Assembly: GCA_964654855.1 (NCBI GenBank)
Contig: CAZZJS010000004.1
Coordinates: forward strand, 62,001-126,000
Direction: 5' to 3'
Origin: JALZUV01 sp964654855
GTDB taxonomy: Bacteria > Pseudomonadota > Alphaproteobacteria > Rickettsiales > JALZUV01
Length of the DNA stretch: 64,000 nt
Both the position numbers and the translations under genes were made by a program. A model generated the notes under the pieces. That model searched no databases and was not told the DNA's origin. It saw only the letters and a program-made list of their open reading frames with translations. Below are positions 34,747-44,892 of the stretch, piece after piece. Every line of letters starts with the position of its first letter. Position 1 is the stretch's first letter.

Positions 34747-36489
34747 CTAAACTTTAATATTGAGGCCATCATCTACCCCAACCATGTAATTAACATTCGA
34801 GCCATCCAGCAGCGCCTCTGCAATCATCTCATCTGGGCGTGCCATGGCGGTATCGAAACTATCTTCCAGCTTTTCATTTGCTGGTGCTCCGTCATTTTGT
34901 TCTTGCTGATCACCTGCAAATTGCTCTTGCAGGTCGAAACTCATTCCCTCTTCCGACATTTCCATGCCTAACTCTGCGAAGGCTTTTTCTAGCGAGCGGC
35001 TATCACGCTGTAGTAATTCTAACGTGTCACGGTTATCGGCAACAACTGCCAACGTGGTGCGGCCATCCGCCGCCACTTCAATTCGCACATCTACACGGCC
35101 TAATTCCATAGGGCGCAAGCGCACATTAATGTTCGTTTCTCCCTTTTCAATACCTTGCTTTACCTGCACCGCTACCTGTTCGCGCACCGAGTTGGGGTTT
35201 ACATTAGCGCGAAGATTATTGAATGAACGGCTCTCGCGAAGCTTCGCGTCAAAATCCAATTTTGAATCTGCTGCACTTAAAGCAAGCGATGATGAAGACT
35301 CAAATGCACCACGCGTTTCAATCGGACGCTCTGCAGATTCGCGCAATAAAGGTTGCACAGAGTTTTCACGTAATATTGCCGCAGAACGCGGAGTTACAGG
35401 ACGAGCCTGCACGCCATTTAAAGGATTATTCCGACGCGCCGCTTCTGCCGGCACGAGCGGTAAATCACCCTGTTGTCTAGAACGTGGTAACGGCTCTAGG
35501 CCAAGCTCCTTTTCTGCTTGCCCTGCATTTGCTCTATTTGAATCCGTAGGTAAATGTAGCGCCTTTTTTAAATCTTCCGCACTTATGTCATTATTCAACT
35601 CTATGTTATTATTTAATCCTGACTGCACTCCAGCGGAACGCGAAAGATCAAACGATAAAGGCACTTCTTGAACCGTTTCTTTTACGAAGGCTGAAAGTAC
35701 CACACCAAAAGGTAAATCAGCTTCGCCATCTGTAACAGCTCCAAGCTGGTCCCAAATCTCTTCCACGGGTTGATCTAGCACGTGAGATAATAATTGTAGA
35801 AGCCCTGGCGATTTCGCTGTTTCTTCCGCTGACACAATACGCAAACGCTCAACATTCTCTTGGATTTGATCTGTTGGAACACCAAAAAGTACAGCCAGAG
35901 TCTCAATCGACTCATCAGATAACCCAAATTCTTGAGACGCTTCGTCTGACGAAATAAGAGTGAGGATGGAGCCTTTTTCTAGCTCTACTTCACCTTCCAA
36001 ACTTATTTCTCCAACCGTCAAACCATTTTGGTGCAGCTTCTGGCCTAACTCTGTAAGCTCACGCAAAACCGATACAATCCCAGTAACCGATTCATGCTGA
36101 ACTCCCTCTCCTGGAGGAAAAATATGCTCGGCAAATTCTGCCGCTTTTAACTGTAGCGATGCCGGATCAACTCCTAACACACGCGCCATTGCCTCTAATT
36201 GCTCAGATGTTAGCTGAGGCAAACCTGGTACTGCATTACTTGATAAGCCTTCGGCTTCTGGCGAAACAAGATGTAAGCGCTGCAAAAAGGCCGCCATTAG
36301 CTTAGGCGTAGGCAATATTTCAGCCCCTTCAGCAGTGATATCAGCCAATTTGCCTTCAAAAAGCTGGTCAAATTGTTCAGGTGTAACGGCGGTTAATACA
36401 TCGCCAACTTCAGAATCAACCGGTGCGGTAAGCCCATTAGCTGCTGCATCCGGTGTAGATGAAAATAAAGAAAGTAAATTTATCTGCAC
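34747..36489 (-). CDS. fliK: Flagellar hook-length control protein FliK
   Basis: FliK measures hook length and switches export from hook to filament proteins. The 580-residue protein is mostly low-complexity. The conserved C-terminal switch domain is at about 430-530 and includes LRPMELGRVDVRIEVAADG and DLQ at its end. It starts at a GTG (36489) with a well-placed AAGGAG Shine-Dalgarno sequence; the overlapping ATG two bases upstream is out of frame and closes at once. It precedes flgD by 11 nt. Confidence 0.88.
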   Translation of the reverse strand: MQINLLSLFSSTPDAAANGLTAPVDSEVGDVLTAVTPEQFDQLFEGKLADITAEGAEILPTPKLMAAFLQRLHLVSPEAEGLSSNAVPGLPQLTSEQLEAMARVLGVDPASLQLKAAEFAEHIFPPGEGVQHESVTGIVSVLRELTELGQKLHQNGLTVGEISLEGEVELEKGSILTLISSDEASQEFGLSDESIETLAVLFGVPTDQIQENVERLRIVSAEETAKSPGLLQLLSHVLDQPVEEIWDQLGAVTDGEADLPFGVVLSAFVKETVQEVPLSFDLSRSAGVQSGLNNNIELNNDISAEDLKKALHLPTDSNRANAGQAEKELGLEPLPRSRQQGDLPLVPAEAARRNNPLNGVQARPVTPRSAAILRENSVQPLLRESAERPIETRGAFESSSSLALSAADSKLDFDAKLRESRSFNNLRANVNPNSVREQVAVQVKQGIEKGETNINVRLRPMELGRVDVRIEVAADGRTTLAVVADNRDTLELLQRDSRSLEKAFAELGMEMSEEGMSFDLQEQFAGDQQEQNDGAPANEKLEDSFDTAMARPDEMIAEALLDGSNVNYMVGVDDGLNIKV

Positions 36490-36624
36490 ATTGAATCTCC
36501 TTGTATGAACAAGGCTTGCAAGTGCTGTGCCAGTTTAGGCAATTATTGTTACTTAGAATGAAAAATTATCCACAGCTGTCAACCGCTTAAAAACTGAAAA
36601 ATATGAGAAAGAGAAAAATTGGTT
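36490..36624. other. Intergenic region fliS-fliK with a DnaA-box match
   Basis: This 135-base AT-rich spacer carries one exact TTATCCACA (36566-36574). A single 9-mer of this kind can occur by chance. A promoter for fliK is expected here but I could not define one. Confidence 0.35.
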
Positions 36625-37140
36625 TTATGCTGAAACGAATACAGACCCATCGGCCGGTGCAGATACAGGCGCTGCAGGAGCTTCCGCTGGCGCAACTGCC
36701 GTACTGCTACGTAAATTTGTAAGATCGGTTTGTGCATCAGTCGATGGCGGCTTCTCGCCTGTCGATTCCTGCATATCAACATTACCCCATGCACCACGCA
36801 TTTGTTTTAATTCTGTCATCACACTATCTAAAACTTTTAAGTCATTACTGCGCTGCACATAAAGAATACGTGCATCTAACGAAGAGTAATAATCAAACAA
36901 GAGAGGTGCTACTTCACCACCATTGTCAAAATCCAAACTACCTTGAAGACCCAGTAAAACTTCAGACGCTTTGTTTAATAAATGAAAACGATCTTCTATA
37001 CGGGTTTTTTCAATCGCAAGGCGTGCCTGCTGAATAAAACGAATAGCACCATCATACAACATCACCACCTGACGCGTCTTTGAGACTGTCTGCGTTGCCA
37101 TGTAATAGGCGTTATATTGATCTTTTTTTCCGAAAGCCAT
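36625..37140 (-). CDS. fliS: Flagellin export chaperone FliS with C-terminal extension
   Basis: FliS binds the C-terminus of flagellin and keeps it unfolded for export. Residues 1-125 match FliS: YNAYYMATQTVSKTRQVVMLYDGAIRFIQQA near the start and a four-helix pattern. The last 45 residues are an Ala/Pro-rich tail absent from short FliS proteins (171 versus about 130 residues). It follows fliD on the minus strand, the usual fliD-fliS order. Confidence 0.9.
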   Translation of the reverse strand: MAFGKKDQYNAYYMATQTVSKTRQVVMLYDGAIRFIQQARLAIEKTRIEDRFHLLNKASEVLLGLQGSLDFDNGGEVAPLLFDYYSSLDARILYVQRSNDLKVLDSVMTELKQMRGAWGNVDMQESTGEKPPSTDAQTDLTNLRSSTAVAPAEAPAAPVSAPADGSVFVSA

Positions 37141-37209
37141 ATTCTTCTCTAATATCGTTTATTCATCTTACGTGAACTTCGTTAATTTAATCTTACCCCA
37201 TCATTTATT

Positions 37210-39765
37210 TTATCTATTCGCCGCTGCTGCTGCCGCTGCATCAAGCGATTGTAGAATCGTATTCGCGGATGAAATTAGCGATTCTAACTGCGCAAAACGC
37301 GCTAGCTGTTGCTGCCTGAAGCGCTCTACAATTTCATCAATTCGCAAAATATCTTCATTGAGACGGTCATTCGAATCCGCAATACTATCCAGCTCTGTCT
37401 GAATAATCCCGCCATCTTGATCTAAAGCGGAATCCAGAATATTGAAAATACGGTCACCAATACCTTGCGAAATACTAATATTTGCGGTGGTGTCTGCTGT
37501 GCCTCCAAAAATAAGCTCTAACCCTTCAAGGTCTGTTCCATTTTGACCTTTTAAGAGAAGGCCACCACCCGTAATAGGCTCCGCATCTAGAGCCGCAATG
37601 AGCGCTCCAGTCGTTGTACGTGCTTCATAAATACCATTGGTAAGGTCAACATTTAGCTCAAAATCCGTTACATCTAACGCATTACTACGACTGAAAATTT
37701 GTACATCGCTGCTATCACTGGTGAAATCAAATTCAAACACATCACGCACCGCATCAAAATCTGCCGCAAGCGCATTATTCAACTCGCCTGGATCAATCAC
37801 TAAAATATTACGGGTAAAAGGTGTTTCCTCATCTCCCTGAAAGTCATCCAAGGTAATACCCAAATCTGCCAGCTTGTTTGGTTCTGTCGCAAGCCCTGTA
37901 ACCACTCGACTTAATTCATTTGCTACACTGTTAACAAGCGAACGGAGAGTTGAGTCATTGCTTAACACCGCACCCTCAACGAACTGGCCGTTATCATCTA
38001 CTTCATTCTGGCGCGAAACAAAAACGCGCAACGCATTATAGCTATCGACGAAATTGGAAACAGCAGCTGAAACAATCTCCGTATCTGGTTCAATATCAAC
38101 CGTTACTTCCGTATTGGTTGGGGTCACCTGATTAAGATTGAAAGTCACATCTTCAAGTAAATCATCAATCGTATTGCTAGAGCGCGTGATTGTCGTGCCA
38201 TCAATGGTTAGTTGAGCATCTGTTGCGTCTTCTTCAAATGCTAAACCAACATTAAAAATAGCATTATTGCCTGCTGAAGCAGAACCTTGCCACTTACTTG
38301 CGAGATAGCTGTTTAGATTTCCAAACTCACTCGGTGTAAGAATATTATTGGTTAGAATAACTTCGCCGAGCAAACCTTGATAGAAATTACTTTGAGCGCT
38401 CGACGTCGTCTCATTAGGAAGACCAACCCCACCTGTTGAACCACCAAGGCCAATCGCACCGGTATGAGAAGGTAATTGCGCAATGTTGGTTTCTGTGTCT
38501 ATGAGCGTGCCATTAACATAGCCACGCAATTCGTTTGCAGGGTCATTCGCACCAGGGTTTGCCGAAGCATCGAACTCTACCACAATATTGTAATCCGTAT
38601 TCGGTGAAACCGTTCCTAAATTAACAGTTCTATATTGCTCCGCACCCCATGCAGCAACATGCGTCGTAGCGAATAAAGTGGGTGCATTGCTATTAGCTGG
38701 ATCTGGCGCAATAAACACACCAAAACTATTGGTATTACCACCTTGCTCGTAAATGGTTTGCGTACCAGATACATCAGCACCTGTCTGAATCGCAAAAGCG
38801 AATGTTTTTTCCTGAAAAACTCCTGCATTAATCGCCGCAGTTGTATCCGGAACAAACAAGCTGGCAGTCGCCGTTGAAAAATCAATAGCATCATTACCAT
38901 TGATTGCAGCACCCGCTAAGGTTGGATTCGCAGCTCCGGTTTCCCCTGCTGTATTCCCACCAACACTATCTACAAAATTAAGACCATTTAGATTCGCGCC
39001 ATCTGCAGGATTATCTGTTGTATCACCATCACCATCAAAATCGGTTGCATCAAATCGAGCTACAATTCCCGGTATATTGAGAGCCGTATCAACTAAGGCA
39101 TAATTCTGATCTGCACCGGTTTGAGTGGTTTTAAATTGCAAACGATAGTTTCCATCGCTCACCTGCAATGCTGTTGCACGCACGCCGCTTTCATCTTCTA
39201 CCGCGTTAATTTTAGTAATGATCTGGGAGAGCGTATCATCCGCTTCTATTTCTATTTCAACATCATTTGGACCTAAAGTAAGTATCCCTGCGTTAAATGG
39301 AAGCCCTGCGCCAACCGCGTCTGTATCAACATCCGCAAGTGCGAAAGTCTCTGTTGTTTTTGTATTAAAGCCCGCGACAGAATCAACGGTAATATCGTAA
39401 TTACTTAACGCAGCACCGGGAGCAGCCGTTACACTTAAATAAGTTGAAGCATCGGTTCCATCATTCGTGCTGAGAGAACTATTGCGATACTCGAATATGT
39501 TTTCATCCGAATTATTTACGCCGGGAGGATTACGTAGCAAGTCTGACGCATCACGATAATTAGCCAAAATCGTGCGTAATTCGCTAAAAGCCGACTGGCG
39601 TAACGCATTTTCTTCGAGTTGGGTTTCTAATTGTACTGCCGGTAAACGCCTAATGTCGGTCAAGCCCGTAACAAGCGCTTCAATATCAAAGCCGGTATTA
39701 CCACCACTAACGATGGTTCTGTCCCCAGAATTAAAAACATTACCTAATTGTATGCTTGTAATCAT
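37210..39765 (-). CDS. fliD: Flagellar cap FliD with inserted LamG/jelly-roll domain
   Basis: FliD forms the filament cap. The N-terminal part (about 20-75, TGFDIEALVTGLTDIRRLPAVQLE) and the later parts (about 505-850, with NTIDDLLEDVTFNLNQ and FVDSYNALRVF) are standard FliD. Between about residues 235 and 494 lies an extra domain. It opens with ARFDATDFDGDGD, has INGNDAIDFSTATASL in the middle, and ends with YQGLLGEVILTNNILTPSEF and YLASKW. That is the pattern of LamG/concanavalin-like jelly rolls in secreted proteins. The total of 851 residues is far above the usual 450-550. Surface binding is inferred. Confidence 0.92.
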   Translation of the reverse strand: MITSIQLGNVFNSGDRTIVSGGNTGFDIEALVTGLTDIRRLPAVQLETQLEENALRQSAFSELRTILANYRDASDLLRNPPGVNNSDENIFEYRNSSLSTNDGTDASTYLSVTAAPGAALSNYDITVDSVAGFNTKTTETFALADVDTDAVGAGLPFNAGILTLGPNDVEIEIEADDTLSQIITKINAVEDESGVRATALQVSDGNYRLQFKTTQTGADQNYALVDTALNIPGIVARFDATDFDGDGDTTDNPADGANLNGLNFVDSVGGNTAGETGAANPTLAGAAINGNDAIDFSTATASLFVPDTTAAINAGVFQEKTFAFAIQTGADVSGTQTIYEQGGNTNSFGVFIAPDPANSNAPTLFATTHVAAWGAEQYRTVNLGTVSPNTDYNIVVEFDASANPGANDPANELRGYVNGTLIDTETNIAQLPSHTGAIGLGGSTGGVGLPNETTSSAQSNFYQGLLGEVILTNNILTPSEFGNLNSYLASKWQGSASAGNNAIFNVGLAFEEDATDAQLTIDGTTITRSSNTIDDLLEDVTFNLNQVTPTNTEVTVDIEPDTEIVSAAVSNFVDSYNALRVFVSRQNEVDDNGQFVEGAVLSNDSTLRSLVNSVANELSRVVTGLATEPNKLADLGITLDDFQGDEETPFTRNILVIDPGELNNALAADFDAVRDVFEFDFTSDSSDVQIFSRSNALDVTDFELNVDLTNGIYEARTTTGALIAALDAEPITGGGLLLKGQNGTDLEGLELIFGGTADTTANISISQGIGDRIFNILDSALDQDGGIIQTELDSIADSNDRLNEDILRIDEIVERFRQQQLARFAQLESLISSANTILQSLDAAAAAAANR

Positions 39766-39889
39766 CTTACTACTTACTCTTTCCTTGCGTTACGAAGATG
39801 CAGTTTTCCTGTGTGCAAACCGTTACGTTTGTGTATTTCATTTGTACTAACTGGTAAGAATGCAATATCCGTACCAATGTATTTTTCAC

Positions 39890-40276
39890 TTATGCGTTAA
39901 TCGAGAGATTCGATTCGCCGGAACGAGCATTGTTACTCTCAACAAAGCGTGCAATATCCGGTTCTGGAATGTATGTTACTGAGCCATCTTTCAACGAGGT
40001 GAAACGGGTAACAAACTGTCCGCTACTATCTTTAAAAATACTGAACGTTGTATCGCTTACCGCATAAACATCTCTAAATTGTGAGGCTGCCTGTACGACT
40101 GTGTCTAAACGTTGTTGTTCTGTTCCTTGAACATCACGCACCTGTTGTGTTTGAGGCAAAGCTACATCGGTTGATGCGTTCTGCGCTTGTGGTGCTACTT
40201 CTCTTACAGCTTCGGCCCTTCTAGCCCCGCTAAATACAGGGTTGGATGGCTGAGCATTTAATCCGCTAATATCCAT
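39890..40276 (-). CDS. flaG: FlaG-like flagellar protein
   Basis: The 128-residue protein has a Gln/Ala-rich first half. Its compact C-terminal segment YAVSDTTFSIFKDSSGQFV continues with TRFTSLKDGSVTYIPEPDI. It resembles the FlaG domain, in which a short strand pattern ends in an IP-E motif. It lies between flagellin and fliD, the normal flaG position. FlaG proteins influence filament length; the exact role here is inferred. Shine-Dalgarno sequence GGAGA is good. Confidence 0.65.
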   Translation of the reverse strand: MDISGLNAQPSNPVFSGARRAEAVREVAPQAQNASTDVALPQTQQVRDVQGTEQQRLDTVVQAASQFRDVYAVSDTTFSIFKDSSGQFVTRFTSLKDGSVTYIPEPDIARFVESNNARSGESNLSINA

Positions 40277-40366
40277 TTCTCCAAACTCCCTTCAATTTCA
40301 TTCATTATGTTTTAGTCTAAAACCTTGGAGATGAGAGCCGAAGCCCTCATCCCCGTCGGTTTAAAA

Positions 40367-42055
40367 TTATCCGATCAACTTGAGCAAGTTCTGTGGTAAC
40401 AGATTTGCCTGAGCTAATACGGAGATACCAGCCTGCAACTGAACCTGAGCCGAAGCAAAGGCAGTTGATTCAGCTGAGATATCAGCATCCAGGAAGGTGC
40501 CTCGAGCAGCATCCTGGTTTTGGATCGCACTTTCAACTTGAGCCGAAGCAAAATCGAAACGAGATTGCAACGCACCCACATCGGCACGAATCGCTGTTAG
40601 GTTATCTAACGCAATATCAATCGCTGATGATGCAACATCCGCTTCTGCAGCTGATGCTACCGTTAGCGACTGACCCGCATAAAGTGAAGTTGTTGACGCA
40701 TCGTCAATTTGCACACGGATACTATCATCAGCACTTGAGCCAACTGCAAAGTTCAAACCACCGCCTGAACGAGAGAAACCAACATTTAATGCATTAAGGA
40801 ACGCTTCACGATCACCCGCATCAGCACGGATATTCGCGATAGTATCAGGTGCAGCAATACCAGTAAGGTTAATGTTAACCGCATCTTGAGCACCGTTAGT
40901 AAATACGATGTTCGTTGTCGCATCAATCTGATCCGTTACCGCTGTTGCCGTGAAAGTTTCACCATTTACTTCAACCGTTAGAATGTTTTGGTTAGCCGCA
41001 GCACCCGAAACATAGTTGAAGTTAGAGATGTCAACATCACCAGAAGTACCAACACGAACCGAAGCATTACCACCAAAGGCAGCGTTACCTACAGCACCTT
41101 GTAGCGCTGTACCCGCAAAATCAACTCCGCCAAGCGAAGAAGTACGGAGGATTTCAGTACTAACAAAATCTTGGTCAATCTGAGCTTCAGAAAGCGCTAC
41201 TGTACCTGCATCTGTTAATGCAATAGCAGTGACACCCAAAGCAATACGAGTATTACCATTTGAAACCACAACGCTTGTTGCACCTGCAACCACGTTACCA
41301 GTGAACTCAGTACCGTTAATTGATGCCGTTAGAGTCGCAGTACCAACGTTAGCCGCACCGAAAGTTACATCAGAAAGCGAGAAGCTCTCAAACGAACCAA
41401 TCACTGCAGAGTTAACACCAAGATACTCACCGTTTGCCAATGGAGTTGTACCATCAGCAGCAACAAGCTCTACTTCACCTGGTGCAGCTACACCTTGCAA
41501 TTCAACACCTGTAGTCGTGTTGAACGCTTGGATAGAAACTGCAGAGTTAGTTACAGCAGCATTTGTAGTATTGAAATCAATTGTTGCAACTTGAGCATCT
41601 GTATCGATCAATGTCGAAGCGTTACCCAGACCACCGCCAATAAGTCCAACACCGTTAAAGTTAGTGCTGTCTACGATACGGTCAATCTCTTGAGCAAGAG
41701 CTTGGAACTCTTGGTTCAAGAAACCACGCTCTGTGTCTGTCAATGAACCAGAACCAGCCTGTACTGCAATTGATTTCTGACGTTGTAGAATGTCAGTAAC
41801 CTGAGCAAGTGCACCATCGGCAACCTGTAGCAAGCTGTTTGCTTGGTTACTGTTTACCAATGCTTGACGTAATGTAGTCACTTCCGTACGAAGCGCAGTA
41901 CCAACCGAAAGGCCAGCCACATCATCCGCTGCACGAATGATACGATCGCCACTAGATAAACGAGCAATTGAACCACCCGTTAGTCTATTCGCTGAATTGA
42001 TATTTTGCTGTGCAGAAAGCGCAGAAATATTAGTATTAATTGAATTTAAAGCCAT
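40367..42055 (-). CDS. fliC: Flagellin
   Basis: Main filament subunit, 562 residues. The conserved D0/D1 N-terminal region (ALNSINTNISALSAQQNI, SSGDRIIRAADDVAGLSVG, VADGALAQVTDILQR) and the C-terminal region (RADVGALQSRFDFA, ESTAFASAQVQLQAGISVLAQAN) are typical. The central 300 residues are the variable exposed part. Shine-Dalgarno sequence AGGAG. It is the first gene of the leftward flagellar block, and no second flagellin is in the window. Confidence 0.97.
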   Translation of the reverse strand: MALNSINTNISALSAQQNINSANRLTGGSIARLSSGDRIIRAADDVAGLSVGTALRTEVTTLRQALVNSNQANSLLQVADGALAQVTDILQRQKSIAVQAGSGSLTDTERGFLNQEFQALAQEIDRIVDSTNFNGVGLIGGGLGNASTLIDTDAQVATIDFNTTNAAVTNSAVSIQAFNTTTGVELQGVAAPGEVELVAADGTTPLANGEYLGVNSAVIGSFESFSLSDVTFGAANVGTATLTASINGTEFTGNVVAGATSVVVSNGNTRIALGVTAIALTDAGTVALSEAQIDQDFVSTEILRTSSLGGVDFAGTALQGAVGNAAFGGNASVRVGTSGDVDISNFNYVSGAAANQNILTVEVNGETFTATAVTDQIDATTNIVFTNGAQDAVNINLTGIAAPDTIANIRADAGDREAFLNALNVGFSRSGGGLNFAVGSSADDSIRVQIDDASTTSLYAGQSLTVASAAEADVASSAIDIALDNLTAIRADVGALQSRFDFASAQVESAIQNQDAARGTFLDADISAESTAFASAQVQLQAGISVLAQANLLPQNLLKLIG

Positions 42056-42109
42056 TTTAATTCTCCTACTTGGACTATAAAGTTTATTCGAACTACCTGT
42101 TCACAAATT

Positions 42110-42130
42110 TAACGGCCACTCCGGCCATTA
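42110..42130 (-). promoter_or_regulatory. Hairpin in the flagellin leader
   Basis: TAACGGCC and GGCCATTA form a stem around ACTCC, with one internal mismatch. It lies about 55 nt upstream of the fliC ATG. It would be part of the mRNA leader if transcription starts upstream, and might affect stability or translation. The promoter itself was not identified. Confidence 0.35.
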
Positions 42131-42279
42131 GATATCAGAATACTAAACAAAGGTTAATAGTACGTTAACAAAACGCAGTTTTTCTGTCTTTTATTGTAAG
42201 CCATTTCTTGTGAAACTGAGCAAAACACTCTATATAAGCGGCATAAAGGACACTATATTCACCTAGGAGAAACGATCAA

Positions 42280-43647
42280 ATGAGCAGCGCTGTAGCACAT
42301 CAAACTGACGAAAATGCAGAAAATAACACCTCAAAGTTCTTCAACGAGGCACTCGAATCAGCAGATCCAATGATTTTTGGTTCAATGGAGCGTGAATTAC
42401 AGCGTCAACAGGATCAAATTGAGCTGATCGCCAGTGAGAACCTCACCAGCTATGCTGTTTTACAAGCACAGGGCTCTGTTTTTACTAATAAATATGCAGA
42501 AGGCTATCCTGGTAAACGCTATTATGGTGGCTGTGAATTTGCCGATGAGATCGAGCAAACTGCTATGGATCGTCTGTGCACCCTGTACGGAGCCACTTAC
42601 GCCAATGTGCAACCGAACTCAGGTTCACAAGCCAATCAGGGCGTATTTAACGCTATTTTGAAACCGGGCGATACTATCCTCGGTCAATCGCTAGCCGCAG
42701 GGGGTCACCTAACCCACGGTGCTGCGCCAAACCAATCAGGTAAATGGTTCAACGCCGTACAATACGGCGTATCAGAAAAAGATGGATTGCTTGACTATGA
42801 AGCAATTCGCCAACAAGCATTAGAATGCAAACCACAGCTTATCGTTGCTGGTTTTTCCGCTTATCCACGCGTAATCGATTGGACAAAATTCCGCGAAATC
42901 GCCGATGAAGTGGGCGCATGGTTCATGGTCGATATGGCGCATGTAGCCGGCCTCATTGCTGCTGGCAGTTATCCATCTCCTGTGCCTTATGCCGATGTTG
43001 TTACCTCTACCACGCATAAAACCCTGCGTGGCCCTCGCGGTGGCGTGATCCTTTCAACAAAAGCCGATAAAGTGGTGCGTCAAACCAAATCGGGGAAAGA
43101 TGTTACTCTGGGCCAAGCGATTAACTCAGCCATCTTCCCAGGCATTCAGGGCGGCCCGCTGATGCATGTGATCGCAGGTAAAGCAATTTCTTTCGGCCAA
43201 GCCCTCACCCCTGAGTTCAAACAATATGGCCATGATGTCATCACCAATGCCCGCGCGATGTGCGATGTATTGAAAGAACGCGGCCTCGATATCGTCTCTG
43301 GTGGCACGGATAATCACCTCGTATTGGTTGATCTTCGCCCGAAAGGCTTAACGGGTAAAGATGCGGAAGAATGTTTGGAACGCGCTGGCCTCACCGCCAA
43401 TAAAAATGCGATTCCGTTTGACCCTCAACCACCAATGGTTACTTCAGGATTGCGTCTTGGCACGCCGGCTATTACCAGCCGTGGTTTTGGTGAAGCAGAA
43501 TGCCGCCAAGTCGGGACATTCATCGCCGATGTGTTGGATGGATTAGTTAAAAACCCAGAGAATAACGCTGCAAAAGAAGCGGAAGTTAAAGCGCAGGTGA
43601 AAGCCTTGTGTGATCGCTTCCCTATTTACGCAGAGTATAAAGGTTAA
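42280..43647 (+). CDS. glyA: Serine hydroxymethyltransferase
   Basis: GlyA interconverts serine and glycine and supplies 5,10-methylene-tetrahydrofolate. The 455-residue PLP enzyme shows IELIASENLTS, the tetrahydrofolate-site NKYAEGYPGKRYYGGCEFAD, VDMAHVAGLIAAG, and STTHKTLRGPRGG with the PLP Lys. About 30 extra residues precede the usual start. The AGGAG Shine-Dalgarno sequence at 42267 supports the ATG at 42280. It leads the plus-strand run glyA-nrdR-lipoprotein-ribDE-ribBX and is divergent from flagellin. Confidence 0.97.
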   Translation: MSSAVAHQTDENAENNTSKFFNEALESADPMIFGSMERELQRQQDQIELIASENLTSYAVLQAQGSVFTNKYAEGYPGKRYYGGCEFADEIEQTAMDRLCTLYGATYANVQPNSGSQANQGVFNAILKPGDTILGQSLAAGGHLTHGAAPNQSGKWFNAVQYGVSEKDGLLDYEAIRQQALECKPQLIVAGFSAYPRVIDWTKFREIADEVGAWFMVDMAHVAGLIAAGSYPSPVPYADVVTSTTHKTLRGPRGGVILSTKADKVVRQTKSGKDVTLGQAINSAIFPGIQGGPLMHVIAGKAISFGQALTPEFKQYGHDVITNARAMCDVLKERGLDIVSGGTDNHLVLVDLRPKGLTGKDAEECLERAGLTANKNAIPFDPQPPMVTSGLRLGTPAITSRGFGEAECRQVGTFIADVLDGLVKNPENNAAKEAEVKAQVKALCDRFPIYAEYKG

Positions 43648-43660
43648 ATAGGTAGCACGT

Positions 43661-44146
43661 ATGAAATGCCCGTTCTGTGGTCATCTAGATACGCAAGTTA
43701 AAGACTCACGCGCTGGTGAGGAGGGAGAATCTATCCGCCGCCGCCGCAACTGTCCGTCTTGCGATTCTCGATTTACGACTTACGAACGTGTGCAATTGCG
43801 CGAACTAACCGTCGTCAAAACCAATGGCGAACGCAAAGCGCTCGATCGCGATAAGATTCATCGCTCTATCTCCATTGCTACGCGCAAACGCCCCGTCGAA
43901 CCTGAACAAGTCACGCAATTGGTAAATCGCATTATCCGCACGATTGAAACATCTGGTGAGTCTGAAATTAAATCAACTCGTATTGGCGAGCTCGTCATGG
44001 ATGGCCTGCAAACTCTCGATAAAGTAGCTTATATCCGTTACGCTTCTGTTTATCGTAACTTCCGCGAAGCACGTGATTTTGAAACCTTCGTCGAAAGCCT
44101 ACAAAGCACGCTCGCCAAATCGGATGAAACGATGGAGGGGGCTTAA
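43661..44146 (+). CDS. nrdR: Transcriptional repressor NrdR
   Basis: NrdR represses ribonucleotide reductase genes by binding NrdR boxes, and senses ATP/dATP. The 161-residue protein has the N-terminal zinc ribbon (CPFC at 3-6 and CPSC at 31-34 with SRFTTYER). An ATP-cone domain follows (VVKTNGERKALDRDKIHRS, then YIRYASVYRNFREARDF). Length is normal. It lies 13 nt after glyA, a common alphaproteobacterial order. Confidence 0.96.
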   Translation: MKCPFCGHLDTQVKDSRAGEEGESIRRRRNCPSCDSRFTTYERVQLRELTVVKTNGERKALDRDKIHRSISIATRKRPVEPEQVTQLVNRIIRTIETSGESEIKSTRIGELVMDGLQTLDKVAYIRYASVYRNFREARDFETFVESLQSTLAKSDETMEGA

Positions 44147-44148
44147 CT

Positions 44149-44892
44149 ATGCGTTTTCTCCTATCCCTAATATTAGTTTTAGGCACGTTAGCAGCTTGCA
44201 TTGATGAAGCTGAAAGCCGAAGCGAGCCCATTGGTGAAGTAAAAACAACGACCAACCCCTCTTCTCTATCTGCCACCGAACAAGTATGCCAAAATAAAAT
44301 ATTCCCCGGCAGTAAGAAGGTCGATTCCAACACCCACCGCTTTGGCAAGGCTTGCGATCTAATTGAACTTTCAGGCGTGCGTATGGAAAATTATGTAACG
44401 CTGTATCTGTGTAAATCAGAATTACTAAACCCTGAATTTCCTAATAATAAAGGCTTTTCTTCTGCTCTCGTCAAAGCAACCCTCGGCGAACATGCTGAGA
44501 AAGCCGATCTCCTTACGACTTATGGCTTTGCCGGAAAATGGTTCTCTATCCTTATCATCAAAGATAATTCAGAAGGCGGCGAAGGAATCGTTTCCACTAA
44601 AGCCGATTTAAAGAATGTACCTCTCACCCTCACCAGCGATGAAGCCGCTCTCGCATGGGCGTATCTTTCTGGAAGTTTAGGTCAAGGAGTTGGCAACCAA
44701 GGCTTCTCCAGCAAAGCACTTTGCGGCGCCACATTAGAAAAATACTCCGATGGCTGGATGCTCAAAAATGCCGATATATTCATCAATTGCGCTCCGCGCG
44801 AGAAACGTGATATCCGCATCAGCAATCATGGCCAAGTAGATGTTGTTAAGAAAACGAGCGACCCTAACGGCCCCGCACTCTGCATTGACTAA
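44149..44892 (+). CDS. Hypothetical lipoprotein
   Basis: The 247-residue protein starts with a lipoprotein signal peptide (MRFLLSLILVLGTLAAC, lipobox LAAC with Cys 17), so a membrane-anchored periplasmic protein is predicted. Four further Cys (in EQVCQNK, GKACDL, YLCKSE and ALCGAT) and others near the end could form disulfides. No family is recognised. It starts 2 nt after nrdR and overlaps the ribD start, so it is co-transcribed with riboflavin genes, though nothing links it to that pathway. Confidence 0.7.
   Translation: MRFLLSLILVLGTLAACIDEAESRSEPIGEVKTTTNPSSLSATEQVCQNKIFPGSKKVDSNTHRFGKACDLIELSGVRMENYVTLYLCKSELLNPEFPNNKGFSSALVKATLGEHAEKADLLTTYGFAGKWFSILIIKDNSEGGEGIVSTKADLKNVPLTLTSDEAALAWAYLSGSLGQGVGNQGFSSKALCGATLEKYSDGWMLKNADIFINCAPREKRDIRISNHGQVDVVKKTSDPNGPALCID

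Noticed and set aside
34964..35671. Plus-strand 235-residue frame across fliK
   Set aside because: Antisense shadow of fliK with Ser/Arg-rich composition; fliK is the recognised gene.
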